A program made the position numbers and the translations under genes. Positions 35,324 through 44,292 of a stretch of DNA of 64,000 nucleotides are shown here, piece by piece; position 1 is the first letter of the stretch; every line of letters starts with the position of its first letter. Source of the DNA: Bacteroidetes bacterium GWF2_38_335 (GTDB taxonomy: Bacteria; Bacteroidota; Bacteroidia; Bacteroidales; GWF2-38-335); NCBI GenBank assembly GCA_001769535.1, contig MEOH01000016.1:182765-246764 (forward strand), in the 5' to 3' direction. The notes under the pieces are model-generated. The model was given only the letters and a program-made list of their open reading frames with translations, was not told where the DNA came from and searched no databases.

Positions 35324-35518
35324 ATGGTCCCATTTATTTCAAACAAAAACACTTTTTCTCAAAAGGACAAAAGAATGAATCATACTTCAGCACTCAATAA
35401 AAATATAGTGCTGATCTACAGAAAAAGCAATAAATGGATTGAAATGCTCCTTGAAACTTTGGTGAATCTGAAAAAGAAAATATACAATTTTTTCTCTTTC
35501 CACCTATCATTTAAATAA
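35324..35518 (+). CDS. Small basic protein of unknown function
   Basis: 64 aa, rich in Lys, Asn and Phe, with a C-terminal amphipathic or hydrophobic segment (MLLETLVNLKKKIYNFF). It begins 33 bp after the -7 element of site 12, which is the main reason to accept it; an internal ATG at 35375 is an alternative start. No family recognised. The coding evidence is weak and it might instead be leader sequence for the lipoprotein at 35566. Confidence 0.4.
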   Translation: MVPFISNKNTFSQKDKRMNHTSALNKNIVLIYRKSNKWIEMLLETLVNLKKKIYNFFSFHLSFK

Positions 35519-35565
35519 TTAATAATCATGTTTATAAATATAAAATACACAAACAAATAAAGAAA

Positions 35566-36006
35566 ATGAAAAAATCACTTTTTACCATTGCAATTGCAAC
35601 CCTGTTTGCAGGAACAATATTAACAGGATGCCAGTCATCCGAAGATAAAATAAAAAATGCTGAAGACAATGTCAAAGATGCTCAGGATGAGTTGGAAAAA
35701 GCAAAAAATGATTCTATTGCAGAATACAATTCATTTAAAAAGGCATCTGAAGAAAAAATAATTGCTCATGCTAAAATCCTCAGCGATTTTAAAGAACGCA
35801 TTGCTGAACAGAAAAAAGAAAACAGGGCCGACTATGAAAAAAAGCTAGCCGAACTTGAAGCCCAGAACAGTGACTTAAAAATGAAGCTTGAATTATACAA
35901 GGAACAGGGTAAAAACAACTGGCAGCAATTTAAAGAAGATTTTAACAATGAAATGGAAGATCTTGGTAAATCTATAAGTGATTTAACAGATGGCGCCGAA
36001 AATTAA
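35566..36006 (+). CDS. Coiled-coil lipoprotein
   Basis: 146 aa. The lipoprotein signal has Cys about residue 22 (ILTGCQSS). The rest is one long charged helix, likely a coiled coil (residues ~25-130: NAEDNVKDAQDELEKAKND, then KKLAELEAQNSDLKMKLELY). Similar to small periplasmic coiled-coil lipoproteins found beside stress genes in Bacteroidota; molecular role unknown. Read from site 12 or an unseen promoter, with a terminator-like hairpin about 150 bp downstream. Confidence 0.82.
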   Translation: MKKSLFTIAIATLFAGTILTGCQSSEDKIKNAEDNVKDAQDELEKAKNDSIAEYNSFKKASEEKIIAHAKILSDFKERIAEQKKENRADYEKKLAELEAQNSDLKMKLELYKEQGKNNWQQFKEDFNNEMEDLGKSISDLTDGAEN

Positions 36007-36038
36007 CATCAAAAAAAAATAATTTAATTATTATTCTT

Positions 36039-36143
36039 ATGAATAATTTTCAAATCCTAATCAACAAAAACATTAGCGGAAATTGCAAAAACCGTTGCCA
36101 TAAATACCACCGCTATAATTTTAATTTTTTATTCAGATTTTAG
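36039..36143 (+). CDS. Possible 34-residue basic peptide
   Basis: A short frame (ATG 36039, TAG 36141) encodes a Asn-, Phe-, Arg- and His-rich peptide with two Cys (NCKNRCHKYHRYNFN). It sits between the coiled-coil lipoprotein and the terminator-like hairpin. There is no family and no codon evidence, so it could be chance. Confidence 0.2.
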   Translation: MNNFQILINKNISGNCKNRCHKYHRYNFNFLFRF

Positions 36144-36151
36144 TGTAATAC

Positions 36152-36193
36152 AAACATCTGTGCTGCAGTAAAACGCGACACAGGTGTTTTTTA
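36152..36193 (+). terminator. Probable terminator hairpin
   Basis: AAACATCTGTG (36152-36162) pairs with CACAGGTGTTT (36179-36189), one mismatch or wobble, followed by TTT. The loop is 16 bases. Confidence 0.55.
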
Positions 36194-36222
36194 GTTTTAA
36201 CAATCATTCAATTTATAAAAAT

Positions 36223-36384
36223 ATGGGCTATTTACTTTATCTGATTGCCATTGTCTTTCTCATTGCCTGGGCAGTTGGTTACTTGGTTTATGATACCGGC
36301 GGCATACTTCACGTGTTACTTGTTATTGCAATAATTGCAGTGCTGCTAAGGATTATATTTCCATCAAAAACAGGTAATAATTAA
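36223..36384 (+). CDS. Tiny two-helix membrane protein, lmo0937/DUF5670-like
   Basis: 53 aa from ATG 36223 (the frame is open from 36184, but MGYLLYLIAI is the family-like start). Two helices with a GG-x-x-HVLLVIAIIAVLLRIIF second half, the hallmark of this family. Paralogue of 3951 and of the C-terminus of 34446. It is followed 27 bp later by a YtxH gene, a frequent neighbour. Confidence 0.8.
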   Translation: MGYLLYLIAIVFLIAWAVGYLVYDTGGILHVLLVIAIIAVLLRIIFPSKTGNN

Positions 36385-36411
36385 TTAATAAATATACAAA
36401 AAAATAATATT

Positions 36412-36663
36412 ATGAGCACAGGAAAAGTAGTTTTGGGAGTTGTTGCCGGTTTGGCTGTCGGCGCACTATTGGGGATTTTATTTGCCCCTGAAAAAGGATC
36501 TGTAACAAGAAAAAAAATAACCGCTAAAAGTGATGAGTTTACTGATTCACTTAAAGAAAAATTCAACGAGTTTCTTGATAATCTGGTCCAGAATTCAGAT
36601 CATTTAAAAGAAGATGGCCATGAACACACCAAAAAGAGTGATCCAAAAACCGAGAAGGCATAA
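36412..36663 (+). CDS. YtxH-domain general-stress protein
   Basis: 83 aa. An N-terminal membrane or amphipathic helix with small residues (VVAGLAVGALLGILFAPEKG), then RKKITAKSDEFTDSLKEKFNEF, as in YtxH proteins (a Bacillus general-stress family). Charged tail. In a run with a tiny membrane protein, a cupin and a holin-like protein. Confidence 0.88.
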   Translation: MSTGKVVLGVVAGLAVGALLGILFAPEKGSVTRKKITAKSDEFTDSLKEKFNEFLDNLVQNSDHLKEDGHEHTKKSDPKTEKA

Positions 36664-36733
36664 TAATTTTATAACTAATTAAGGATGAGCAAATTTTAAA
36701 GCTCTCCTTAATTAATAAAGATTGGATTTTATC

Positions 36734-37156
36734 ATGGAAAAAGAATTACTAATTAGCAAACCTCATTATTGTAAAGGCATCAAATTAACAGGTAAATCAT
36801 TGATTAAATTCAACTTACCTGAATTAATTGAAAAAATGAAAGCCGATAGCAAAATTCTGAAAGATGAACTTAATGCTATGATTCTTTTTAAAAACCGGCA
36901 TACCCAAATAATTCTGGCTGCATTGCAGGTTGGTACCGAAATCAAATCTTTTCAGCAAGGCAACTCAATCACTTTGCAAATTATTGAAGGGAAATTAAAT
37001 TTCCATGCCAACAAAAAAACGGTTGTGCTTGACAAGGATCAATTGCTCACGCTTAATGAAAAAATTAAGTACAGCATTAAAACCTCAGAGAGAACAATTT
37101 TACTTTTTACTATTGAGAACTGCTCCATGAAAACCTATGAAACAAGCCTTCAATAG
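36734..37156 (+). CDS. Cupin-like protein
   Basis: 140 aa from ATG 36734 (a TTG at 36722 is less likely). The C-terminal half looks like a cupin barrel: RHTQIILAALQVGTEIKSF, then SITLQIIEGKLNFHANKK and DKDQLLTLNEKIKYSI. The N-terminal ~45 residues are helical. Metal ligands are poorly kept. It shares the stress-gene setting with the cupin at 3557. No enzyme function can be inferred. Confidence 0.68.
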   Translation: MEKELLISKPHYCKGIKLTGKSLIKFNLPELIEKMKADSKILKDELNAMILFKNRHTQIILAALQVGTEIKSFQQGNSITLQIIEGKLNFHANKKTVVLDKDQLLTLNEKIKYSIKTSERTILLFTIENCSMKTYETSLQ

Positions 37157-37186
37157 AATAAATATTTTGAAATTAAAATTATCGTC

Positions 37187-37528
37187 ATGGATGACAAACC
37201 AACTATTATCGAATCTGTTCTCGACAGAGCTACAGATTATGCAAAAACAAGTTATGAGTTGATAAAACTTAAAACCATGGATAAAACAGCAGATGTTATT
37301 TCATCTCTGATTCCTTATGCTGTTTCATTTGTTATTCTGATTCAGGTATTATTGCTTGTAAATATCGGACTGGCATTATGGCTGGGTGAAATTTTAGATA
37401 GCTTCTGGAATGGCTTTTTTGCCCTAGCCGGCTTTTATCTGATTATTGGAACCATTTTGCACCTATTATTTCATAATTATATTAAAAATTTCATTCGCAA
37501 CCTCATCACAAAAATGATGCTAAAATAA
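37187..37528 (+). CDS. Phage-holin-like/YqjE-type membrane protein
   Basis: 113 aa. An N-terminal amphipathic stretch (IIESVLDRATDYAKTSYELIKLK), then two membrane helices around residues 45-66 and 75-97. It matches the phage_holin_3_6/YqjE group of cellular stress-associated membrane proteins rather than a phage lysis gene; no phage genes are nearby. A partner gene starts 6 bp after its stop, which recalls the YqjD/YqjE/YqjK sets. Confidence 0.8.
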   Translation: MDDKPTIIESVLDRATDYAKTSYELIKLKTMDKTADVISSLIPYAVSFVILIQVLLLVNIGLALWLGEILDSFWNGFFALAGFYLIIGTILHLLFHNYIKNFIRNLITKMMLK

Positions 37529-37534
37529 TTGAGG

Positions 37535-37927
37535 ATGAAAAAAGAAAAACCTTGCGATAAACTAAAAAATGCCATTCATCTTTTAGAGGAAGAACAAACT
37601 GTTAAAAGGCAATTACTCAAAAATCAGCTATTAATAGCTGCCGATAGCCTGAAACCAGTTAATATAATCAAACATACCTTGAAAGATGTGAGCTCTGGAA
37701 ATGACCTAATAAGCAGCATTATTGTTCCTGCTGTGAGCTTTGCAGCCGGCAGTATTTCAAAAACAATATTTGTTGGATCTTCGGGTAATATCATACGAAA
37801 AATTATGGGTTCAGTCTTGCAAATGAAAGTCACTGACACTATTACCAAACACCCGGATATCATCAAATCATTGGGAGCTATTCTGGCTGAGCGTTTTTTT
37901 CCAAAAAAAGAACAAAAACCACTATAA
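37535..37927 (+). CDS. Hypothetical protein partner of the holin-like protein
   Basis: 130 aa from ATG 37535, 6 bp after the holin-like gene; a TTG at 37529 is rejected. It has a helical N-terminus (KLKNAIHLLEEEQTVKRQLLKNQLL), a mildly hydrophobic middle (IIVPAVSFAAGSISKTIFVG) and a basic end. It resembles small proteins that follow YqjE-like genes. Function unknown. Confidence 0.75.
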   Translation: MKKEKPCDKLKNAIHLLEEEQTVKRQLLKNQLLIAADSLKPVNIIKHTLKDVSSGNDLISSIIVPAVSFAAGSISKTIFVGSSGNIIRKIMGSVLQMKVTDTITKHPDIIKSLGAILAERFFPKKEQKPL

Positions 37928-37949
37928 CTAATTAAAATAATTTAATATC

Positions 37950-39062
37950 TTGACTGACACATCTTTAAAACTACCTTTTTACGCAAAAGCAACCATTATT
38001 TTAATTGGTTTGATTGCCTTTATATGGATACTTTACATAGCTGGTAATATTATTCTGCCATTTATTTTTTCGGTTATAATTGCAATTTTACTTAACCCCA
38101 TTGTTAATTTTTTTGTCAGGAAAAAAGTCAACAGGATTTTTGCAATAGGAATTGCATTGTTTCTTACTTTCATTGTTATTGCAGGATTTTGCACGCTCAT
38201 ATTTTCTCAAACCAGCCATTTAACCGAATCTTTACCGGTTTTAATAGATAAAATAAGTGAAATGCTGTCTCAAATAACTACCTGGACTTCAGATTATTTC
38301 CATATTAAACCCAACAGTATTCATGACTGGATTGCTGACAGAAAAAGTGAATTACTATTTAACTCGGGATCAGCCATTGGAAAAACACTAATTTTTCTTG
38401 GTGAAGGAATATTAATCGCGATTTTGCTTCCGGTTTATATCTTTTTAATCTTGTTTTATAAACCGCTTTTACTTGAATCTATTCACAGAATATTTGGCAC
38501 AATCAATGATAAAAAAGTAAGTGAGATAATCAAACAGATTAATAAAGTTATTCAACAATACCTAATTGGATTACTGATAGAATTATTTATTGTTGCTGCA
38601 CTTGAAATCATTGCCCTTTGGATACTCGGTATTGAATATGCCATTCTCTTGGGTATTATAGGGGCTTTGCTTAACCTAATCCCGTATATTGGAGGAGTAA
38701 TTGCAGTGGCGCTGCCCATGATGATCGCACTTGTTACAAAATCAACGCCTATGTTTGCTCTGTATATCATGATCATTTACTATATTATTCAACTTATTGA
38801 CAACAATTATATTGTTCCTAAAATTGTAGCCTCAAAAGTAAAAATCAATGCGCTGTTTTCAATCCTGGCAATCTTAATAGGAAATGCTGTTTGGGGTATT
38901 CCGGGAATGTTCCTTTCGATTCCCCTTCTTGCAATTATCAAACTGATTTTTGACCATATTGATTCTTTAAAACCTTATGGCTTCCTTTTGGGAGATACAA
39001 TGCCTTCAATAATACATTACAAATCATTTAATATTAATAAAATAAAAATCAGACACGTATGA
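37950..39062 (+). CDS. AI-2E family transporter
   Basis: 370 aa, TTG start at 37950 with no better ATG near. About seven or eight membrane helices, the characteristic long soluble insertion after the third helix (residues ~80-140), and the conserved C-terminal block (PYIGGVIAVALPMM, then IDNNYIVPKIVASKVKINAL). The family exports AI-2 or, in other members, Na+ with protons; the substrate cannot be told. It overlaps the next gene by 4 bp (ATGA), linking the envelope genes to the carbohydrate cassette. Confidence 0.9.
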   Translation: MTDTSLKLPFYAKATIILIGLIAFIWILYIAGNIILPFIFSVIIAILLNPIVNFFVRKKVNRIFAIGIALFLTFIVIAGFCTLIFSQTSHLTESLPVLIDKISEMLSQITTWTSDYFHIKPNSIHDWIADRKSELLFNSGSAIGKTLIFLGEGILIAILLPVYIFLILFYKPLLLESIHRIFGTINDKKVSEIIKQINKVIQQYLIGLLIELFIVAALEIIALWILGIEYAILLGIIGALLNLIPYIGGVIAVALPMMIALVTKSTPMFALYIMIIYYIIQLIDNNYIVPKIVASKVKINALFSILAILIGNAVWGIPGMFLSIPLLAIIKLIFDHIDSLKPYGFLLGDTMPSIIHYKSFNINKIKIRHV

Positions 39063-40102
39063 TAGAAGTAAAAAAACTGGGTGTGTTATTATCCCAAACT
39101 GAAAATGAATTTGAAAATGATGGCGTGTTAAACCCTGCAGTGATCAGGGAAGGTGACAGTGTTCACATGTTCTATCGTGCAGTTAAAAAAGGAAATTTTT
39201 CAAGCATTGGTTATTGTAGGTTTGATGGTCCGACTAGTCTTGTTGAAAGATCTGATCATCCTGTGTTGTTTCCTGAGATGGATTTTGAATCACAAGGTGT
39301 TGAAGATGCGCGCATTGTTAAAATTGACGATCTCTACTACCTCACTTATACCGGATATGATGGAACCAATGCACGCGGTGCACTGGCAGTTTCTAAAGAT
39401 CTAAAGACTTTTACTAAAATCGGATCCATTGTTCCTCCGATTACATACGCCGAATTTGTTTATCTTGCTGAATCGGCAAAGGTTGTAAATGAAAATTATT
39501 ACCGCAATTATAAGTTTTACTATCAGGAAGCTGATCCTGAAAAGAAAATAATGCTGTGGGATAAAAATGTAATCTTTTTTCCCCGAAGGATTAATGGAAA
39601 TCTGGTTTTTCTTCACCGTATAAGACCCGGTATCCAGATTGTTTCAGTGAAAAATATTGAGGAGCTGACTAAAGAATTTTGGGGAAATTATTTTCTCAAA
39701 TTTCATAAAAAAATTGTCATGGATCCTATTTTTAACCATGAATCATCATACATGGGCGGTGGTTGCCCTCCCATTGAAACAGAACATGGATGGATATTAA
39801 TTTATCATGGTGTACAGGAAGCAAAAAAAGGTCTGATTTATTCTGCCTGCGCTGCACTGCTCGACCTGAAAGATCCTTCAAAAGAACTGGCGAGGTTGCC
39901 TTATCCTTTGTTTAAACCTGAAATTGATTGGGAATTGCACGGAGAAGTGAATAATGTCGTTTTTCCAACCGGGACATCATTATTTGGCGACACCCTGTTT
40001 ATTTATTACGGAGCGGCTGATTCAAGAATTGCTTGTGCGTCGGTTCGCTTATCTGAATTATTAACTGAATTGATCACAAATATTCCAAAAAATGAAAGCT
40101 GA
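39059..40102 (+). CDS. GH130-like glycoside phosphorylase/hydrolase
   Basis: 347 aa, a five-bladed propeller. It shows GVLNPAVIREGDSVHMFYRAV near the N-terminus, GVEDARIVKIDDLYYLTYTGYD, and GCPPIETEHGWILIYHGV toward the C-terminus, all typical for GH130. GH130 enzymes phosphorolyse or hydrolyse beta-mannosides; the VEDAR Asp-Arg pair is the usual active-site region. It overlaps the upstream transporter by 4 bp and the downstream glycosyltransferase by 11 bp, so all are translated together. The substrate is probably a beta-mannosyl glycan made by the neighbouring glycosyltransferases (inference). Confidence 0.88.
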   Translation: MIEVKKLGVLLSQTENEFENDGVLNPAVIREGDSVHMFYRAVKKGNFSSIGYCRFDGPTSLVERSDHPVLFPEMDFESQGVEDARIVKIDDLYYLTYTGYDGTNARGALAVSKDLKTFTKIGSIVPPITYAEFVYLAESAKVVNENYYRNYKFYYQEADPEKKIMLWDKNVIFFPRRINGNLVFLHRIRPGIQIVSVKNIEELTKEFWGNYFLKFHKKIVMDPIFNHESSYMGGGCPPIETEHGWILIYHGVQEAKKGLIYSACAALLDLKDPSKELARLPYPLFKPEIDWELHGEVNNVVFPTGTSLFGDTLFIYYGAADSRIACASVRLSELLTELITNIPKNES

Positions 40103-42434
40103 TTTGTATCCCGCAATAATTAACCTGACAGGCAATGATATGAATGTGCTTGATTTTGAAAACCGAAACTTCACAGGAATTCTTCCTAAAAAAAACACAT
40201 CCAAACATAAAATGGACGTTGACAAAAACAAATCGAAAATATTGTTTATTACATCATTTCCTCCAAGGGAATGTGGAATTGCAACTTATTCGCAAGACCT
40301 GATTATCGCTCACAATAATAAATTCAGCAAGTCATTCTCTATTGATGTCTGTGCCCTTGAAACAAAAAAAAACAAGTATATCTATCCCAAAGAAGTAAAA
40401 TACATTCTGAATACTTCATTGCCTGATGAATATACCAAACTCGCAAACACAATAAATAACGATGCCAATACAGATATTGTTGTAATTCAGCATGAATTCG
40501 GACTATTTCAGGAAAACGAGTTGTCATTCATCAGCTTTTTAAACATCATAACCAAACCCATAATCATTGTTTTTCACACTGTTTTGCCCAATCCATCTCA
40601 GCTGATAAAAATGACGGTTAAAAAAATTATATCCTTTTGTGAGTCAGTTGTTGTAATGACCAAAACTTCAGAAATGATTTTGACAGAAGAATACCAAATT
40701 GCCCCACTCAGGATTTCTGTTATTCCGCACGGCACCCACCTTGTAAAACACCTTGGCAAGGGCGCTCTAAAAGCAAAATATGGTTTCAAGGGCAAAAAAG
40801 TTTTAACCACATTTGGCTTGTTAAGCTCAGGAAAAAGCATCGAAACTACTTTAGACGCTTTGCCTGTAATTGTCAAAAAACATCCTGAAATAATTTTTTT
40901 GATCATTGGCAAAACCCATCCTGAAGTAATTAAAAATGAAGGAGAAATATACCGTGATTTCCTTGAAAAGAAAGTAAAACAACATTCGCTCCAAAACAAT
41001 GTGGTTTTTATTAATGAATATTTGGATACTGCTAATCTTCTGGAATATCTGCAATTAACAGATATTTATCTGTTTACCTCAAACGATCCTAATCAGGCTG
41101 TTTCAGGAACATTTGTTTATGCCATGAGTTGCGGATGCCCCATAATTTCAACTCCCATTCCCCATGCAAGGGAAATACTTGCTGACAATAAAGAATTACT
41201 TTTTGATTTTGGCAACTCTGATCAATTGTCAAAATGTGTTTGCAAATTATTAAACGATGAGCCCTTAAGGAAAAACATCAGTTTAAACAACTTGCAGAAA
41301 ATTATCTCCACGGCATGGCAAAACTCTGCCGTTGCCCATGCCCAACTTTTTGTGAAAACATTGGGGAATAAAAACGAAGTTTGCTATAATCTTCCTGAAA
41401 TTGACCTCCGGCATCTTAAAAAAATGACCACGGATTTTGGCCTGGTTCAATTTTCAAAAATAAACCATCCGGATATCAGCACAGGATACACCCTTGATGA
41501 TAATGCCCGGGCATTGATTGCCATGTGCATGTATTTGCAATCAACTAATGACGCAACTTGTATTAAGGATATCAATAAATACCTCAATTTCATTAATTAT
41601 TGCTCACGCCCATCAGGTGATTTTTTAAATTATCTTGATAAAGATAAACTTTTCACGAACCAAAACTCATTGGTCAATCTCGATGATGCTAATGGCAGAG
41701 CTATCTGGGCTTTGGGTTATGTCACATCCCTGGATAAAATCCTGCCTGCCGAAACTATTGAACTTGCTGAAATAATTTTACTAAAATCACTGAAACATAT
41801 TGAATCTGTAAGATCTACACGATCAATGGGTTTTGCGGTTAAAGGCCTTTACTATTATTATACCACCCATGAAAATAGTGACTCTTTGAATTTAATAAAA
41901 ACAATGTCAAACCGACTGGTTCAAATGTTTCTACATGAATCTAAAGACGAGTGGGAATGGTTTGAAGGTTATTTGACCTACGCAAACAGCATCCTGCCCG
42001 AAGCAATGCTATGCGCATGGCTGGTTACAAAAGATCCTTTGTACAAATTCGTAGCACTGTCTTCTTTTAATTTTCTTTTATCAAAGACTTTTAATGAAAA
42101 CGGGATTGAAGTTATTTCAAACAGAAACTGGCTTCAAAAAGGACAAATAGCTAAAAAATTTGGTGAGCAACCTATTGATGTGGCCTATACCATTATGAGT
42201 TTGGAAAAGTTTTACAAGGTCTTTAACAATGAAGATTATTGCACGAAAATGAAAACTTCATTCAACTGGTTCTTAGGAAAAAACCGACTGAATCAGATAG
42301 TGTACAATCCATGTACCGGCGGGTGCTATGATGGCCTGGAAGAAACCAATGTAAACATGAATCAGGGCGCAGAGTCATTGGTAAGTTACCTGATGGCAAG
42401 GTTCACAATTGAAAAGTATTACAATGTTAAATAA
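40092..42434 (+). CDS. Glycosyltransferase family 4 protein with C-terminal alpha/alpha-toroid domain
   Basis: 780 aa. A GT4/GT-B region (about 45-440) starts with ILFITSFPPRECGIATYS and ends with the donor-site block VSGTFVYAMSCGCPIISTPI. The remaining ~330 residues form a repetitive helical domain resembling glycoside hydrolase or cellobiose-epimerase-like toroids (GYTLDDNARALIAM, EWFEGYLTYANSILPEAML). The fusion suggests a bifunctional enzyme, or a GT with a carbohydrate-sensing domain. It overlaps the GH130 gene by 11 bp and the deacetylase by 11 bp. Confidence 0.88.
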   Translation: MKADLYPAIINLTGNDMNVLDFENRNFTGILPKKNTSKHKMDVDKNKSKILFITSFPPRECGIATYSQDLIIAHNNKFSKSFSIDVCALETKKNKYIYPKEVKYILNTSLPDEYTKLANTINNDANTDIVVIQHEFGLFQENELSFISFLNIITKPIIIVFHTVLPNPSQLIKMTVKKIISFCESVVVMTKTSEMILTEEYQIAPLRISVIPHGTHLVKHLGKGALKAKYGFKGKKVLTTFGLLSSGKSIETTLDALPVIVKKHPEIIFLIIGKTHPEVIKNEGEIYRDFLEKKVKQHSLQNNVVFINEYLDTANLLEYLQLTDIYLFTSNDPNQAVSGTFVYAMSCGCPIISTPIPHAREILADNKELLFDFGNSDQLSKCVCKLLNDEPLRKNISLNNLQKIISTAWQNSAVAHAQLFVKTLGNKNEVCYNLPEIDLRHLKKMTTDFGLVQFSKINHPDISTGYTLDDNARALIAMCMYLQSTNDATCIKDINKYLNFINYCSRPSGDFLNYLDKDKLFTNQNSLVNLDDANGRAIWALGYVTSLDKILPAETIELAEIILLKSLKHIESVRSTRSMGFAVKGLYYYYTTHENSDSLNLIKTMSNRLVQMFLHESKDEWEWFEGYLTYANSILPEAMLCAWLVTKDPLYKFVALSSFNFLLSKTFNENGIEVISNRNWLQKGQIAKKFGEQPIDVAYTIMSLEKFYKVFNNEDYCTKMKTSFNWFLGKNRLNQIVYNPCTGGCYDGLEETNVNMNQGAESLVSYLMARFTIEKYYNVK

Positions 42435-43071
42435 TTCACCAAAATCTGTTGCCATAATCGTGGCGCACCCTGATGACGAAACCCTTTGGTCGGGTGGCAC
42501 AATTTTGAGCAATCCCTCATGGAATTGCTTTGTGGTTTGCCTTAGCAGAAAAAGCGACATGGAACGGTCAGAAAAATTTTTCAAGGCTTTGAAGTTCCTG
42601 AATGTTGATGGTGTTATTGGTGACCTGGATGATGGTCCTGATCAAACACACCTTGATGAAATAATTGTACAGGATGCCATTCTTAAATTAATGCCTCAAC
42701 GACATTTTGATCTTGTCATCACGCATAATCCATATGGCGAATATACGAGACACATCAGACATGAGGAAGTCAGCTATGCTGTAATCAATTTATGGAACCA
42801 AAGAAAGATTTCTACTGATGAATTGTGGACTTTTGCTTATGAAGACGGAAATAAAAAATATTTTCCCAAACCCATTGAAAAAGCCAACTTTTTCTTTCCA
42901 CTCACAAATGAAATATGGCATAAAAAATATCATATAGTAACTGAAATTTATGGATTTAAAAAAAATAGTTTCGAAGCTGATACTACGCCCAGGGCTGAAT
43001 CATTTTGGCAATTCTTTATTCCAATTAAAGCTAAAAATTGGTTAAAACAGCTTGAATTTGAAAAAATGTAA
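42424..43071 (+). CDS. PIG-L family N-acetylglucosaminyl deacetylase
   Basis: 215 aa from ATG 42424, inside the end of the previous gene. The zinc motif AHPDDE (Pro-Asp-Asp-Glu) is near residue 18, and a later HNPYGEYTRHIRHEEV holds the third ligand His. PIG-L enzymes de-N-acetylate GlcNAc conjugates (GPI, mycothiol and bacillithiol precursors). Next to two GT4 enzymes this recalls BshA/BshB, but no BshC is present and the GTs are longer or of other subtypes, so the product is probably different. Confidence 0.9.
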   Translation: MLNNSPKSVAIIVAHPDDETLWSGGTILSNPSWNCFVVCLSRKSDMERSEKFFKALKFLNVDGVIGDLDDGPDQTHLDEIIVQDAILKLMPQRHFDLVITHNPYGEYTRHIRHEEVSYAVINLWNQRKISTDELWTFAYEDGNKKYFPKPIEKANFFFPLTNEIWHKKYHIVTEIYGFKKNSFEADTTPRAESFWQFFIPIKAKNWLKQLEFEKM

Positions 43072-43110
43072 AAAGTCTTGATTATTAACCATTAAATAAA
43101 AAATTACAAA

Positions 43111-44253
43111 ATGAAAGTACTAGTTTTATACGATTATCCTCCTTCTCCCGGAGGATTGGCAACTCAAGGTGACCTTTTATACCGGGGTCTTCTTGAATTA
43201 GGTATCGATGCTCATGCTGCTCACTTTGAATCGGCACAGGAAAAAGAATGGTATTACCGGTGGTTCGAACCTGATGTGGTGGTGGGCGTCGGTTATTGGG
43301 GACACTCTCCTCAATTAGTCCTGCATCCTCAAAGATACGGAGTTCAACCTGTTCCATGGCTGGTAGCAGATGGCTATATTGCAAATTACCAGGAAGTATT
43401 GAATGCATTGCCGCTTATCCTTGTTACTTCTAACTGGGTGAAAGAAATGTATGTACGTGATGGAATAAACGCCGATATTATTGAAGTCCTTCCGGTTGGC
43501 TGCAACACCGATTCTTTTATTCCTTTCAGCAAAGATGATCCAAAAATATTGGCTGTACGTGAAGCTCTTGGAATTTCACCCGACCAAAAGATGATTCTCA
43601 CCGTTGGTGGCGATGCTGCTTCAAAAGGGGCTCAGGAAGTCATGCAGGCTCTTGCTATTATTGATACCAAAGCTCCCGACTGGAAATATATTTGCAAGGT
43701 TTGGCCACAGCCCAGAACAAAAATTCAAAACTTGTCTGACCTGCAAATGGCTACAGACCTGGGTATTGAAAAAAATGTTTTTTATGCCACCAATACTATT
43801 TCCCGAAATTTTATGCCCTATCTCATTGGCGCTTGTGATATTTATGCTGCGCCCTCTAGGCTTGAGGGCTTTGGCATGCCTCAGGTTGAAGCCGGCGCAT
43901 GCGGAAAACCTGTAATTGGAATCAGGGCAATGGGATTGCTTGACACCCTTGTGCATGGAGAAACTGCTTTTTTGGCTAAAGTGGCTCAGAAAATTGTAGC
44001 CAACGAGGTTGTACTTGGCGATGAGGCAGGATTTGAAGATACACACCGGGTAACCTTCAGGGTTCCCAGAACTGTCGATTACAGAGCCAATGTCCATGAC
44101 ATTGCAAAGTACCTGCTGTTGCTGATGAATGACCAGGAACTGTGCGAAAAAATGGGGAAGGCCGGGAGAAAAAGAGTAGTAGAAAAATTTGATTACCGCA
44201 TAGTTGCCAAACGCTTTGTGCAAATTATGCACGACAAATTGGGGATTAGTTAA
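43111..44253 (+). CDS. Glycosyltransferase family 4 protein
   Basis: 380 aa, GT-B fold. The N-terminal Rossmann half begins KVLVLYDYPPSPGGLATQGD. The C-terminal half has ILTVGGDAASKGAQEVMQAL and the donor-binding APSRLEGFGMPQVEAGACGKPVIG with the EX7E-like pattern. An insertion of about 30 residues (VANEVVLGDEAGFEDTHRV) precedes the final helices. It probably transfers a sugar from a nucleotide donor in the same pathway as its neighbours. Confidence 0.9.
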   Translation: MKVLVLYDYPPSPGGLATQGDLLYRGLLELGIDAHAAHFESAQEKEWYYRWFEPDVVVGVGYWGHSPQLVLHPQRYGVQPVPWLVADGYIANYQEVLNALPLILVTSNWVKEMYVRDGINADIIEVLPVGCNTDSFIPFSKDDPKILAVREALGISPDQKMILTVGGDAASKGAQEVMQALAIIDTKAPDWKYICKVWPQPRTKIQNLSDLQMATDLGIEKNVFYATNTISRNFMPYLIGACDIYAAPSRLEGFGMPQVEAGACGKPVIGIRAMGLLDTLVHGETAFLAKVAQKIVANEVVLGDEAGFEDTHRVTFRVPRTVDYRANVHDIAKYLLLLMNDQELCEKMGKAGRKRVVEKFDYRIVAKRFVQIMHDKLGIS

Positions 44254-44292
44254 TAATCCAGCTTTTAAGACCGGGTTAATACAAAATAAACA

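Noticed and set aside
37187..37528. Prophage remnant suggested by a holin-like protein
   Set aside because: No other phage genes; the neighbours are stress and envelope genes, so it is a cellular YqjE-type protein.
42424..44253. Bacillithiol biosynthesis (BshA/BshB)
   Set aside because: BshC is absent and the glycosyltransferases carry other domains or insertions; the PIG-L motif alone is not specific.
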